Assembly (NCBI GenBank): GCA_021397835.1
Contig: JAJFZO010000396.1
Location: forward strand, 3,575,929-3,639,928
Length of the DNA stretch: 64,000 nt
DNA from: Moringa oleifera
Lineage: Eukaryota; Streptophyta; Magnoliopsida; Brassicales; Moringaceae
Reading direction: 5' to 3'
How positions within the stretch are numbered: position 1 is the stretch's first letter; the number at the start of each line of letters is the position of its first letter. The position numbers were made by a program, and so were the translations under genes. The notes under the pieces were generated by a model. That model made no database searches. It was not told the origin of the DNA and was given only the letters and a program-made list of their open reading frames with translations. Shown here one piece after another: positions 1 through 14,150 of this stretch.

Positions 1-1317
1 AATCAATATGTTACGTAAAATTAAAATTACAATAATCATGAATTAGAATACTTTAAGCAAGGAATAACTATTTAAATTTTATGGATTATATTGACTAGTT
101 TCTTGTTAATGTATTTCACTTATGCCTATAATATGTGATAGACCCAATTATTTTTAATATGTAAACTTTTTCAATCAACGATTTATATGATTGTAAATTT
201 TATAGCCCAAGAAACTATTATTCACATTCAAAACGAATCTCACTTGTTCGAGCCATGAGGGTACTAATTATGGCTACACCAAAGCAAATTACCTTATAAT
301 TTTAGATAACCTATTTGATAATAGGGCATGTATTTGACATCCTCAATGACATGCTGATTAAGGATATATTGACCATAACTATGGATATTTCTTATCCATA
401 TAAAAACAACTGTCATAACTGTATTTTGATTGGACTAAATGAGGATTTATGGCCATTGATATGTCACTAATAATTGGAAAATAATCATTAGTTTTAACTA
501 TAAAAAGTCAAGGATATAAATGGGAAAATAGTCATTAGTTTAACCATATGTTTTAGCCATTTCTACCATCATACATCTGCCCATAATTGATTGTCTTTTT
601 ATTTATATATGTCTAACAAAATCGTCAAGGTTTAGTCAATCCTTTCCTCGATTGATTTAAGGAAACTAATGAGATGTTTAAATAAATCATCTAGGCCTCA
701 TTAAGATTTTAATTTTTGTTTAATACATAATATTGTTTTACCTTTCCTAGCTTGTTAGGATCAAAGTTTAAGATTTTGAAAAATAATTGGCTAATTTCAG
801 AAATTATACCAAGCCTTATTTGAAAATGGTGATACAATTAAATCATTAATGTTTCCTTATCTTATAGATTAGAGACAATTAAAGACAATCACACTAAAGT
901 CTAACAACGTCTTTGACCACAATACCATGAGAATTATGCATTTAGTACTACAACACAAGGAATGGGTGAATGCTCTTAGTAGAGTCCATATCAATGTTAG
1001 AATTAATGCATGGGATTGTTAAGGATGATTTAAAAGATGAAGCTTCTCATAACCCAATTACTAGTATGTATCATCAAAGAAGATTTGATTCATAGTTTAA
1101 AGCCTTACAAGCCTTCATTATGAAGCATTTGGACAATCTGGAACTTGGCCTTAATCAAAAGATATAAGTCATTGAATACAAAGTTGAAGAATTGGCTAGG
1201 ATGTTTGATCATAAAGTAGGATCTTTTTCTTTTTGGATATTGGCTTTATGAATCTTTTATAACTTTCACTTTAATGCTTGTGGGATATGAAACCTATCTA
1301 GTTTTTGTGTGTAAAAA
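1..1317. other. AT-rich DNA without a recognisable gene
   Basis: No ORF of useful length and no RNA gene could be recognised. A short near-repeat, ending in a segment like AGTCATTAGTTTAACCAT, occurs twice between about 475 and 550. On the plus strand around 1035-1170 a broken reading frame can be followed (DEASHNP, then FKALQAF and KHLDNLELGLNQK with stops between). It might be a remnant of a retroelement protein, but I do not recognise the family. Confidence 0.4.
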
Positions 1318-2457
1318 TACTACAATAAAATAACCTTTTATTCACAGCTTTAAATGACTTTTGTTCACAGTTCTAAAACTGTGGACTATTTCAATGTGAA
1401 CAAAAGTCGGTTAGAATAGTTCACAATTCTAAAACTGTGAATAAAACTAACTTTAGTTCACAGTTCATTAATGGTCTATTCACAGTTCTAGAACTGTGAA
1501 TAAAACAACTTTAGTTCACAGTTCATTAATGTTTTATTCACAATTCTAGAATTATGAATAAAACTCTCTTAGTTCACTATTCATTAAGGTTTTATCCACC
1601 CAGATCTAGAACCCTTACCCAGATCTGGAACTCCCAACCAGATCTAGAACCCCTCACTCAAGAACTCCCATCCTAGATTCAGGACCCCATACATCTAAAT
1701 CTGAGACCTTAATAAACATTTCGAACCCTAGAACAAATCTAAAATTTCGATGAAAGTAAAATCATGCACACATCTAGAATCCCAATAAAAGGGGAACCAC
1801 ATCCAGATTTGAGGTTAAAACTAATAAACTAAAAGCAAAATATCAAAGAACAATAATTTTTACATTTTAACAAAGAAGATAAGCACATAATTTTGGGAGA
1901 AAGGATTAAACTTACCAAGAAAAAGAGATGAGATTCAAGCTGCCAGTTGTGGAACCCAAAAGCAAGCAGAACCACGCATACTTTTAATCCATTCATTACA
2001 AATAGTTAGGCTGATCGGAATCTAGTTTGCACATCTAGAACTCGGAGAGGCTCTCCTCATAGTATGCACTTCATACCTAATATTTACCACCTGAAGAATC
2101 AATTAAGTTTATCCTGAGTAAGTGGAGTAAAAGAATGAATGAAGTTTATCGATCTTTCTGGAGAAGATGTAGGACTTTTATTCACAGTTGTAGCCATAAC
2201 GGTGAATAAAGACTTTTATTCACAGTTATGGCTACAACTGTGAATAAAAGTTTCGAATTCTTTTAAACTTTTATTCACAATTATGGTAAAACTATGAATA
2301 AAAGATAACTTTTGTTCACAATTATAAACATAACTGTGAACAAAAATGCCTTTATTCACAGTTTTAATAACAACTGTGAATAAATCCTCCTTTATTCACA
2401 GTTTTTATTAAAACTGTAAACTATGTAGTGTAAACTAATCCCATTTTTGTTGTAGTG
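1318..2457. mobile_element. Non-autonomous CACTA-type element, ~1.1 kb
   Basis: The right end reads TTTTTGTTGTAGTG and the left end (T)ACTACAATAAAA, a decayed CACTACAACAAAA terminal inverted repeat. Three bases, AAA, flank both sides (1315-1317 and 2458-2460), matching the 3-bp target duplication of CACTA elements. Both subterminal regions (about 1333-1590 and 2160-2420) are packed with copies, in both orientations, of a motif close to TTTATTCACAGTT; many pair as hairpins (CACAGTT-N-AACTGTG). The middle has three CAGATCTAGAAC-like repeats near 1600-1655 and no coding sequence. It must depend on a transposase supplied elsewhere. Confidence 0.75.
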
Positions 2458-3804
2458 AAAGCTTATCAATCGTGACTGGTATGCTTTGTTAGTTTTTAGA
2501 ATGTAAGCATACTTTTCGGATGCAAATTGCCTAGGATCAACGAAAGCTCATTTTGAAATAATGTAAGTCATACTTATCTTGAATTTTCATTTGAAAATGT
2601 AGTTGTTTGCTTTGAATCCATTATGAGGTATTGAAATGCTTGTGGCTTGATGCTTGAGTTATCTCACACTTCGTATAAAATGAATATGTGCATGAAAAAA
2701 TAATTTTCGCATGCTCATGTGCATTAGTTTGTTAGATGAATGAGATGAACAACCATATTTTTATTTTAAATAAAATTATCTTTTAATATAAGAGAGTCAA
2801 TGATCAATATTGAAAGAAATATGAACAATTGATTGACATGTTTGAAATGAATAATTGATTAACATGTTTGGATATGACCTAATTAATTACGGTCAATATC
2901 TTAAAATAAATGCCTAAACCATTTCTTCAAACTTTATATATGTATGTGTGTGTATTATGATTTGAAGTAAGACTCTAAGGCTTGGTAAAAGAGATTGAGG
3001 CACATGAGGTAAAGAAGAAACCTAAAATGTATCTCACTATTATAACATAACTTTAAAACTTGAAATTGGAAATTGGAAATTGGAAATTTTTTATTTCTAT
3101 AAGTATGGTTTGTTATGTTTGATTTCTATGACTTGATGCTTATTGTAAAAAAATAGTTGTGGAAAGAAAGTTGTATTTAGAACAGTCATTTTGATTTGTA
3201 AGTATTAGAACTTGACTTGCGTGCCGCCTTTATTTTTGATTATGAGCATACCTACTAGATGTCAATGTCATCCACAATAATTATTATGGAGAAGAAAAGA
3301 TCTTCATATCTATTTCAAAACTACTTTAATAGATTATCCTTATCATGAAGTTATTTACTAAACATAGATATCATTATATCTCATATTAGCTATATTTGAT
3401 CTCAATATATACACATACATTGTCAGTTAATTCATCTCCAATCTCGTTAGGCTAACCACAATTAGATGAGATTATTAATTTAACAATTGTGAAATCAACT
3501 ACCTCGAAGAGTCTCATATGGATATATAACAATAACCTGTCATCTTTGAGTTAGTTTGTGTCCATACTTAATAAATATATACATATATATATATATGACT
3601 ATTTTATTTTCGTAAACAATTGCGAAATGTAACCATATATTAAGAGAATATTTGATAAGATTTTAAAATCATCTAATCTTATGCCTCTACAAATTAGTGA
3701 TTGTATTATATTTTAAGTAAATTCAATGATTATGTTTTTAATTTGTTCGTCAATAAAATAGTCAATATATATCATGAATAACATATTGTTAGGAAATTCA
3801 AAAT
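2458..3804. other. AT-rich DNA without a recognisable gene
   Basis: Nothing coding is visible. The stretch contains an AT dinucleotide microsatellite (3571-3597) and a small GAAATTG run near 3062-3085. It separates the small CACTA element from the large one. Confidence 0.5.
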
Positions 3805-3829
3805 CATTATAAGAAATTTATTATTTTCC

Positions 3830-4460
3830 CACAAAAAAATTTTATAGGAAACTACCGAAATTCTTACGAATGCATTATCATGAGAATTATGTTCGTCAGA
3901 ATACTAATTTTTCCACAGAATTTACTTTCGTGGCAATTCTCACTTAATGTTTGTTGGAAATATTTAATATTATTATATTACTAATTTTTTAATTAATAAG
4001 TAAACACAAAAATTATAGCAATTATTTTTGTTGTCACGAAACAATTTTGTTGCAACTAATTTTTTTTTATGTGAAAATATTTCGTGGTAATTAGTCTTTT
4101 GTTATTACGAAGGAAATTCCATGGTCATTGGTTCTTTTGCCATGGTAGATATTTTGTGACAATTGTTTTTTCTTTTGCCATAGAACATATTCTGTGACAA
4201 TTCATGTGTTTTACCACAGAAGAGTTTTCATTGCAATCGATATCTTTTCCACGGAAGATATTCTATGGTAACTGATTTCTTTTGCCACAAAATATATTTC
4301 GTGGTAATAATAGGTTTCATTTGCCACAAAAAAATTTCGTGGCAATTAATCTCTTGTTACCACGAAAGAAATGTCGTAGCAATTGATCCATTGTTGCCTC
4401 ATAAGGAAATCCGTGACAATTAATCTTTTGTTCCCACAATAATAATTCTGTGGCAATATT
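3830..4460. repeat. CACTA subterminal repeat cluster
   Basis: About a dozen copies of a motif close to TTGCCACGAAATTTCGTGG occur in both orientations and with variable spacing (for example near 4075, 4110, 4190, 4265, 4320 and 4360). Such clustered short repeats at element ends are where the TNPA-type protein binds in En/Spm; here that role is inferred from position. Confidence 0.7.
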
Positions 4461-4780
4461 TTGGTTGCCATAAAATTTTTAATTAATAAATTTATTGAAT
4501 TTTATTTTATTTAATAATCAAATAAATGGTTTATTTTTTATTTTGTTTAATTCATATCGAAATATATATTCAATGTAAGTCATAAAAATCAATAAATATA
4601 TTTTTTATAAATTAATTAAATCAATGAATATGTGTTTTCATAAAATAAAATAAACAAAATAAACAAAAGCATGTAAAAGTCACATTAACAGTAAAATTAT
4701 CATATATAATGTTAAATACACAATATGCGTAAATAAAATATCCAATCGCACTGATCAAATGAAAATTTTAAAAAATAAAT

Positions 4781-7369
4781 CTAATCATCCTCTATAAGAT
4801 TAATACCATCACCATCGTCATCGTCATCACCATCGCCATCATTATCAACTAGACTAGAAGAAGTGCCATGCTGACCTAAGGTACCTTATTGCAAACTCAT
4901 TTGTCTAACAAGTCTATTTAGAAACTTCTTCATTGAGGCCATTTCTTTCTTGAATTTATTTTCTCTTTGGTCTCTTATTTCCATTTGTTTTTTCATCTCT
5001 TCTCTCAAATCTCTTTGTTGAGTCTCCATTAGATCACGTTTTTTCTATAGTCATTCTTTCATCTCTTTTTCTCTCATATCTCTCACAGCACGTTCTCTTT
5101 TCAATTTATCTTCCATCTCTACACATTCTCTTGCTAATCGTTCTTCCATTTCTACACGTTACCTATCTAATTGTCCTTGCATATCTTGAAAATAGAACAT
5201 CATCTGTTGCATCATAACACTAGATGGGCATTTGAAGATGAAGAATCAAAGTTTGATGCTTCATAAAAAGCTACCTCTAATCCAAATCCAAATGCCTTAC
5301 CCCTCTTATTCTTTTCACATGTAGCTTTAAAAAAGATAGTGGAATCATTAACAGATGATCTTGTGGCAATGGTATCCTCTTTCAATTTCTCATAACCAGC
5401 CTGCACATAATTAGTTAAAAAAAAAGAAATGTATTAAAGTAAGATAAACAAATTCTTACATATCAACAAAATCACATCACACAAATAGAAAATTAATTAA
5501 TCAAAATGCATTGAAAATTTTTAAAAATCCAAGGCAAAAAATTAATAACAAAAAGTAAAGGGATCCAAATAAAAAAATTTTAAAAAAAAAGTAAAAGAAA
5601 TTTAACTCAAATACTTAGCATATATGGTTGTACCATCTAATGAACTGGTAGCACATATCATATTTAACACTACTACATACAACGAATGGCAAATTCATGA
5701 TATATGCATAAAATATAGTGAGATCTACGATAAGAAATTAACTTAGCCCAATTTAAGAAAAAGATGATTTATAAAAGTGATGCTTGTTGCTAACAAAAAT
5801 AATGAAGTGGTATTACACTCATAAGGTATGCTTCTAAAAAATACAAGAATCAAACTGACAAGAAAATGCAATAGAAAAAGTGATGTGTATCCCAATGACA
5901 ACAAAAAGTAGAAAAACATAAGCATTCATTTGTAGCGCAACAAAAAATGCTTCAACTTTCAACAATAACATAAATTTAACTTATCCATAATAGTATATCA
6001 TTAAAAAATAACCAATTACTAAATACCAGATTAATATAAGATAGTTTTTTGTCAAATAATTCAAACACAACATCAAGACGCACAACCTCCATACAAAAGC
6101 TAAAACCAAAAATCGTAATTTTGATAACTAACCCAAAACCTCAATAGAAACAAAAAAACCGTTAATCAATTTATTTCATTCAACATATAATTAACTAAAG
6201 ACAAATATATTCCACTTTAAGTATTCGCATAAATTCGTGTAGCTTTCTCTATGGCCTATGTACCAGTCTTGTCGATGTGATTTAACTTTCAAAATAGTTC
6301 TAGCATGCTAAGATCCCTTTCAAGCTCCCTAGCTTAACATTTAACAAATGAAAAATAAAAATCTATCATGTCTAACTAAATATATAATAATGATATGAAA
6401 ATAATTAATTGAATTAAAAAATTACCATTCATCTTTTATGCACAAAAAGGGAAATAAATCTTCCTCGATGCACAATGGCTTCACTAAGAGATCGATTGTT
6501 TTTATACCTCTGTGATGCAGCTTAAAAGGTTGAGTCTTTTGTCCACTTAGCAAACAGTGCTTCTTGAATGGATGGCTACATCCATATTCCCTTTGACTTC
6601 TTGGTCTAGGTCAATGCAAGACTCGATTAGAGAACCTCTATAGATTTAGACCCCCAAATCCTTCTACTACACCATCCATAAGTGGATCCCATCTACATTT
6701 GTCTAGAATAATGTTGACCTCAAATTAGTTAGTTAAGCATGTAAACTAACTATAACTATAAGAAATTTAATTTTATAAATTGAACAACATGTTATACATA
6801 TCACTTGAAATTCGACCTACCACAAGTCTCAAACCTCAGTTTGAACTTCACACCATCCAGTCCATGGCTGATCAAATTTTTACTTGATTCTAGAAAATAA
6901 TGGCAGCTATCTTACATATAGGCCACAACCTATAAAAAATAATTAAAAATATAAAACATATCATTTAAGAATTAGAACACAATAGATAATATACTAATAA
7001 GCATAGCATAGCAAAAAAGATAAGTTATCATACTTTGTCCCCACGGGCTGAATGTACAGCCTACTACCTCCTATTGCACACGTCAACTCAGTCGATGTTG
7101 TGTGAACTGTAGCATCTCTAGGTGATAGCGTACGGTTAGATGATGATTCCCGAGATGGTGGTGTATGACATGCACGGGATGGTGTATGAACTAGAGGTGA
7201 TGGAGCATTAACCAAGGAAGACATTCTATAAGCTGGGAACATCAACTGAAAGTGATCATGTCTAAGCAAAAGGTGGTGACACTTGAGCTGTAAAAGATGT
7301 CTCCAATATGTAGGACCATTTGCCCTTACCTCTAACACCACGAGCACCACGTTCCCCTTTCTTTGACAT
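4781..7369 (-). pseudogene. CACTA second gene, TNPA/PTTA-like (Transposase_24 family), broken
   Basis: In En/Spm elements the second gene makes the DNA-binding accessory protein that recognises subterminal repeats. The likely start is the ATG at 7367-7369, opening MSKKGERGARGVRGKGK, a basic Arg/Gly N-terminus common in this family. Further on, a Ser/Pro/Thr-rich stretch leads to a segment ending RLYIQPVGTKYD (about 7020-7200). Around 6450-6560 the frame reads AKWTKDSTF, then ASQRYKNNRSLSEA. A coiled-coil-like, Glu/Lys/Arg-rich region covers about 4890-5210. The C-terminus is an Asp/Gly run ending LIEDD and a stop at 4781-4783. Frames are interrupted by stops and probably introns, so a splice model is not possible. 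The identification is by domain order and position beside TNP2. Confidence 0.65.
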
Positions 7370-7440
7370 CTGTGAGTAATAAACAAAGTATGTTTAATGA
7401 GAAAATTAAAAAAAATGCATAAATCTAATTTGTAACATAT

Positions 7441-10400
7441 TCAATCATAACCTTCATAATCAGTTACTATTAAGTCATTCTTAGAAGTTTCATCTTCACT
7501 ATCAGACTCCCCACAACCCAATGATACTTCTTCTTGTTCATTTACTAATTGAACTGAATCTTCTTCAACTTAAATCTCTTGACCTTTATCATTGACATCT
7601 CTAAAATTATTTACAATCTAATTGTGAGAAGAGACAGGATGTAAATGTTGTATTATATCGTATATCGTCTTGCAATGGATCATCTAGAGATTCAATTTGA
7701 TTTCTTGCTTTATTTTTAATGACCACACTCCAGTCTTTCTTTTGCTAAGTGGTATTAGGATATGAAAAAATAAATGTATCCTTTCCTTTATATCTCTTGT
7801 TAGTTTTAATATCTATGGTCGTATACTTAGGGTAGATCGTTGTACCTATGCTAAAAGGCTTAAACTGTCTACAATTGAATAATGTTAATTGTTTCACAAG
7901 TATACGAAGATACTCAATCTCTAAAATTTCTTCTATGATTCCATGATAAATATAGTCCGTTCTTATCAAAGCTACTCTACAGTTGTTTGAACTTTGATTA
8001 CTAGTCCAAGTGGAAGTATGGAAACAACAACCATTGACATAGTGGATTGGATAAGTGTTGACCTTATTTATAGGGCCCCATGCTAAATCATGCAAAAATG
8101 TATCATTCACCCTATTGATAGGATTGTGCACCTAATAGCATATCAACAAAAACAAAACTTTGTCAATATAGATGCTATTCAAAGTTACATTATTTCACAA
8201 TTCCAATGAGAATTACCATGAAATTACTTATGTATTCCTTGAAACAATCAACAAAGTCTGATTGTATACGTTTTGTTATATGGACTTCATGTAGATTCGA
8301 CAAGGACGTAGTTCATGTATTAATGTATATTTTGCAAGTATACATAGCATACGTATGAAATTATATCCAATACAATTGATGTAAAACATTATCAATATAC
8401 ACAATAGAACTTATTGCAAAAGGGTTTAACTTCAAGACAATTCATAAGCATGTATTTGCTTATTCAAAAGCTTCCTCTTGTGTGGGATAACGAGACTTAC
8501 ACAACCCCTTACTTCGTCCAAGATAATTGAAGACACATAGTTGGGGATGCTCAAATGACTCTCCACCATCATCATTTCGTGGCACTCTTTGATTTTTAGC
8601 TTGGACATGTGCTTCAAAGTAGTGAGAACAAAAAGATGATGTCTCTTCTAACATGTAAGCTTCATAGATGGAACCTTCCACATGAGCTTTATTCTTAATC
8701 TTTTTTTTAGATTGTGTAAAAATCTACAAAATAACATTTTCACATGCATTGGGATAATCACTTAAGTTCAATCCATTTAAATACAAATAAAATTTTGACA
8801 AAACAATTCATACCTCTCAAATGGATACATCTATCTGTATTGCACTAGTCAACCAACTCGCACTTCATACATTAAGTGCATAGGCAAGTGTTCCATGACA
8901 TCAAAAAATCTAAGAAGAATATATCTTTTCCAACTTATATAAAATTACGACACTATTGTCCATCATGTCTAACTTATTCTCTTCTAATTTCAGACAACAT
9001 AAATCTCGAAAGAATAGACTTAATTCAGTGATAGCTTCCTAAATAGGCGTAGGTGAGCAACTAAATGTAATTGGCAATAATCTTTCCATCACCACACGAC
9101 AATCATGACTTTTCATATGTTGCAATGTGCATGTTTAAATGTTAACAAATCTGCCTAAGTTAGATGCATATCCATTAGGAAGTTTCAACTCTTTTATCCA
9201 CTCACATACAACCCTTTTATAGTCCATATCAAGTGTATGCTGAGCTTTCAATTTTGTGAAGCTTCCATTACCTCTATCCTCAAGATACAAATCATTTCGA
9301 TGACAATACAAAGGTAGATCCAGCTTGCCTTGACATTGTCCTTAGTTTTTCCATTAACATCCATCTCAGTATGAAAAACAGTCTTGAAAATATTAGCTTT
9401 GTTATGCATATCTATATTATAAGGTGGTTCAATAAATCATGCCAATATGGTAAATCCCAACAAAAGCTGCATTTAGTGAAATTGCATAGTTATGTGATAC
9501 ACTTCTGCATTAAATAGTTTCCTTGGTGGTTCACCCTATTCAGTTCGACCCTTGACAAAATTCCTTCTGTTTCATCTAAATGGTGGTCCATTAGGAGGAA
9601 TTATCGATGACAATCAAACAAACATATCTTTCATCCATGTTTCAAGTAAAAAGCTTTCCCAGATCCAATACATACTGCATAACCTAATCGACCTTTTGTT
9701 TGCCAACCCGTTAACATGCCATATACAAGAAAGTCCTTTATAGTCCATAATAGTGTAGTTTTCATATAAAAGTTTTGCTTCAGTGAGATATCATAAGTTT
9801 CCACACCATAATCCTACAATAGTTTGAAATCTTCAATTAAGGGCTGCAAGAACACATTTATTAGGCTTTTGGATTGTTTGGACTAGGGATGATTGCTGTT
9901 AAAAACATATATTCTCTCTTCATGCACATCCTTGGTGAAAGATTATGCAGGGTTAGAATGATGGGCCAACACGAATATACATTAGAGCTCATATTAAAAG
10001 GACTGAAGCCATCAGAACATAATCCTAATCGCACATTCCTTAGTTCTGATGTTAACTCCGGGTGAGTCAAATTAAAATACTTCCAAGCTTTCCCATCTAA
10101 GGGGTGTGCCAATATTCTTTCTTTGCATTGATTCTCATGAGTCATCTCATATGCTTTACAGTGGCATTTAAAGAAAACAATCTTTGCACCTATGAAACTA
10201 TCGGTAAATACCACATTTGTTTCTTCGACACGTCCTTACTTCGATTATTTACTCTTTGTCGATTTCAAGAACGATCCTTACAAAAAAATATACATTTTTG
10301 GTCTACAACACTATCACCATAATATAACGTGCAACCAGTAGGACAACAAGTAATTTTCTTGTAACCACATCTAAGCTGAAAGATCAATTTTTTAGTCTGA

Positions 10401-10870
10401 TAGAAATAATCGAGCATCTTATTACTCATCAATAACACTACTTCAAATAGGGTGATTAATTCATTGATGCGTGCCACAGTTACATTATAATCAGACTTGA
10501 TACTCATAAATATTTCAAAAACTAACAAGACTGAGTGAGTTTGACATCCATCCCATAAGGGCGACTGGGCAGCATTTAATATATAATAGAATTTTGTTGA
10601 CTCTGAATTTGACAATTCTGGTTCGACAGTCAGAATAAAGGATGGCCCACAGCATCCAAGACCATTTTTTCATAACTTTTGATATCTTCATGGACTGAAG
10701 TAGGCTCAAAATGACTTGCAATAAATGGAGTAAAAGCCTCACTATGGGTATGCTAATGGTAATAGTGAGGTTGAAAACCTTTTCTATATAGATGTAGCCT
10801 TATTGTATCTGGCTCATAAAAGTGCAGACACTTGCATTTCGCACAAGGACACCTGATCAACCAATCTACT
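7441..10870 (-). pseudogene. TNP2-type CACTA transposase, degenerate
   Basis: TNP2 is the catalytic transposase of CACTA elements. From the N-terminal end (high coordinates), the transposase-associated zinc-type motif CPCAKCKCLHFYEPDTIRLH lies near 10770-10850, followed by SYEKMVLDAVGHPLF near 10650. The core at 9861-10214 is an open stretch including AHPLDGKAWKYFNLTHPE, then ELRNVRLGLCSDGFSPF and CMKREYMFLTAIIP. Next come a GRLGYAVC-like segment, then a DUF4218-like domain (MKSHDCRVVMERLLP near 9080-9120; VEGSIYEAYMLEETSSFCSHY near 8620-8680) and a DUF4216-like domain (7745-8131). A Glu/Asp-rich tail ends in a TGA at 7441-7443. Several stops and frameshifts interrupt it. Identity is secure; exon limits are not. 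Confidence 0.85.
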
Positions 10871-10900
10871 TAGTACACAAGTAGCTGACATACAAGTAGC

Positions 10901-13673
10901 TGACACTAGCGATGATGCTTAAGAATTTCCATCTATAAAAAAGTCAGATAAAAAAACTAATGATCCTATTCTTAATAAACTATTGATATAAGTAACATAT
11001 TAGTTTTATTTTTTTTTTAAGATGATGATATTGATAAAATGAACAGATATGGCTTATATCACATTCTCAAATTGGCTTTTCATCAGACAAGTTCATGCAA
11101 GCAACTAGTTCATAAAAACTTCGATAGCACCTCCCCATGGTTCTCCAAATGCATGAAATAGGCTGTTAATATAACATACATATGCACTTGGAGAACAAAA
11201 GAAGTGCAAATTTTAAATGAACTATTTATTTATATAATCTTGTTTATTGTAATGATAACACCTCTTTATGAACAATCCCAATCGAGGACTATTTAGGAAT
11301 TAGCTAAATAAAGTTAACCCTTGGATGGGTTTTTAAAATGACACTAAAAGTGGATGGAAAAAGGTAACGCAAGAAAAACTTGTATGCCTAATTAAAAAAC
11401 CCATTTCTTGGATAACTATCTCAATTTTAATAAGTTGACAAGTCAAAAACTAATAGTTCTAAAGTAATTATTTTATCCTACATTAAAGATATTATAAACT
11501 ATACAAGTGTTGCATTATCTAAGCAAACAAATATTCATGTTAACTATATCATGAAAATCAAGTGACATTAGATACGTGTGAAAATATAAATTAAAACACA
11601 AACATTATTCATTTCAATTTAGTTAACGTACTTGAATGCTGTAACTAATACAATAAACTATAGCTACTAACTATATGTTCATGAATTAATATCTCACTCT
11701 CACATAATTAATGTTACTTACCCTAATTAAAAAGTGAAATTAATTATAAATTATTTATAATTAATAAAATAATATTAACATACTTTAATAAATTAATAAA
11801 AATGTTAGTCAGATCTTACTATTAGTTACGCGAGCAATTAGGTGACATTTTAAGACAGATTTCTCTTTTTTTAAGGTGCAATGAAAAGTTTTGTCATGTA
11901 TCCTAAGCTAAACAAGAGAAACCTATTAAGACGTAAGCAATGAAATTCTTATATTTTTATCATGTACAAATTTTATGGAATAAAGTATATTTAATTTCAT
12001 ACATACATAATTATTTAATAAAATAATAGTAAAATTAGTAAGTATTTATAATAAATAATAATGACTAGTTCTTATAATTTAAACAATTTGTTCTCATTTT
12101 ATTAATCGTTTAAAAATGATTAAAAAATTAATTGATATGATTTATATTATATTGCCAAATTAAATATATCTTTTAATAAATTATTTCAAAATTAATTGAT
12201 TAAATAAACTTATTTTATATTATTAAATATATTTCATTTTAATTAAATTTAAAATAAATAGGAGGTTAGCAATAGAATTCTCGTATTATATATCTTGAAT
12301 AAATTTTACTGAATAAAATGATTTCACTTTTGAATATTTTTCATTAATTAATAAATTAATAGCAAAACTAATTAATGTTTATAACAAATAATTGTGACTT
12401 TGTTTTTTATTTCAACCATGTTTTTTCCCACTTAATTAACTGGAAAAAAAGTGCTTAAAATTTTTTTCATGGGATCGAAATTTTTTTGCAATATTAATTA
12501 AATATTTCAAAAAATAATTTTTAATTAAATAATTTAATAAATTAATTTTATATAATTAAATTTTTATTATTTAAATTTATTTTCAAACAAACAAGAAGTT
12601 GACAAAGAAATCTAGTAAAACAGATGATTAAAAAATTAATTTTTTAGTCATTTATCTTATTTTAAAAAATTAATTAAATAATTAAAGTCAATTGTTTTAA
12701 ATTATTTAATTGTATTAAATTTAATATGATAATCAACGTAGCTACAAGATCTAAAATCATTCTGTTTATTAAGAGTGATATATAATGTAATGAGAATAAA
12801 AATATTATAAATAAATTATAATTAATCATTTGAATGAGTCATATAAAACCACTTTTCATACATGTGAAATCACATACGTGGTTATATGATTATCGAACAT
12901 TTTAAGATATACTAGTAAAAAGAAAATAATGATCACCATACAAGTGATAATGCTACAACTTTAATTAAACAATTATTATACACAAGTGATTATAAGGTCA
13001 TTGAAAGAGAGTACATAACTTTGTGCAATTTTTTCTTGAAGAGGATCTCAACTTCAATCTTAATGACTCTGAACTTTAGCATAATTTAAACACATCTGGA
13101 TAATAATTAGGTAGCAAGAAACTCAGACTAGTAGGTTGTATATAATTTAACGTACCAACGAGGTAGCAACAAACTCAGACTAGCATACAAACGATGTAGC
13201 AACAAACTTAGACTAGTAGGTAAGCAATAAATTTCGATACCATGTATGAACTAACCACAACAATTTAAAAAGCAGAAATCCTTAGACAAATGTGAAATTC
13301 AAACTACAATATAATAAATTTTCATCAAGACATTGGACGATAAATACTATCAATACTATTAGTACAACTAGTTTTATAAATGTAAAAGTAGCACACAATT
13401 ATTTATTAAAATCAATTTCGTACCACAATATAGTAAGAATCGTCTATGATAAATGCCCCTAAAATTGATAAGGTTGTATATAATTTGATAATAAGCCAAA
13501 TTCTTCATAAATTTCAATTTATCAACATTTTATAGAACATATACTAAAGATATCAAAAAATACACATAACAAACCATCAAAAGAAAAGGGAATAGAAATT
13601 ACCTAAGTACAAGTTAGGCTGACTTTCGTTGAATAATAAGGTTTTTTTTTTTTCTTCTATCAGATACAAAAGA
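10901..13673. other. Very AT-rich region without a recognisable gene
   Basis: No coding signal is seen. It could hold the 5' part of the minus-strand CACTA element, whose terminus I cannot locate. Around 13110-13225 a short motif close to GGTAGCAACAAACTCAGACTAG occurs three times at uneven spacing. Confidence 0.4.
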
Positions 13674-14150
13674 GTGAAAAGCTCACATCCCACATTATAT
13701 TTTTTCAATATTCATCCAACAACTATGCAACTTCAAAATTTCTAGAATTATTAATTAGTACTTAGAAAAAATAAGAAATTATAGTATTAGTTAATAAATG
13801 TAGGATTTGAACTAAAGTAAGCTTTGTAGAAAAAATCTAATTTTAATTTAACAATGGAAATGAATTAAGGGAAAGGGGAAGCCAATAACATTTAGGTTAA
13901 GCTTAACCAAGCAAAAGAAAATGAGGGAAAAAAAAACCCAAATAAATTGAAATTTATAGCAAGCAAAATATATAACATTCCTTTTGTATGAAATCTAGAA
14001 GAAAACAAAATATAAATACCTGTAAACTCACCCAAATAAAAAATTTTACCATCCAAACCTCTTCTCAAAAGAATTCAAGTTTACATCAGAATCCGATCTC
14101 ATAAATCTAATACCCTTACCATGGTACATCTTTGCACCGCTAAAGTGGCA
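13674..14150 (+). repeat. Direct repeat R1 (~0.48 kb), first copy
   Basis: This stretch begins GTGAAAAGCTCACATCCCA and ends near TAAAGTGGCA. It is closely similar along its length to 16929-17440 in the same orientation. The two copies lie about 3.25 kb apart, which could reflect LTRs of a small element or a duplicated older repeat. I see no TG...CA termini or primer-binding site that would prove LTRs. Confidence 0.6.

Larger units (their letters stand above)
3805..10900 (-). mobile_element. Degenerate autonomous-type CACTA (En/Spm) element
   Basis: Read on the minus strand this element has a TNP2 transposase pseudogene (7441-10870) followed by a second TNPA/PTTA-like gene (4781-7369), the standard two-gene layout of plant CACTA transposons. 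The 3' end is best placed at 3805, where CATTATAAGAAATTT looks like a transition-damaged CACTACAAGAAATTT terminus. Just inside, 3830-4460 is filled with subterminal repeats. I could not find the matching 5' terminus beyond about 10900, so that boundary is a minimum. Many stop codons and frameshifts show that it is no longer autonomous. Confidence 0.8.
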
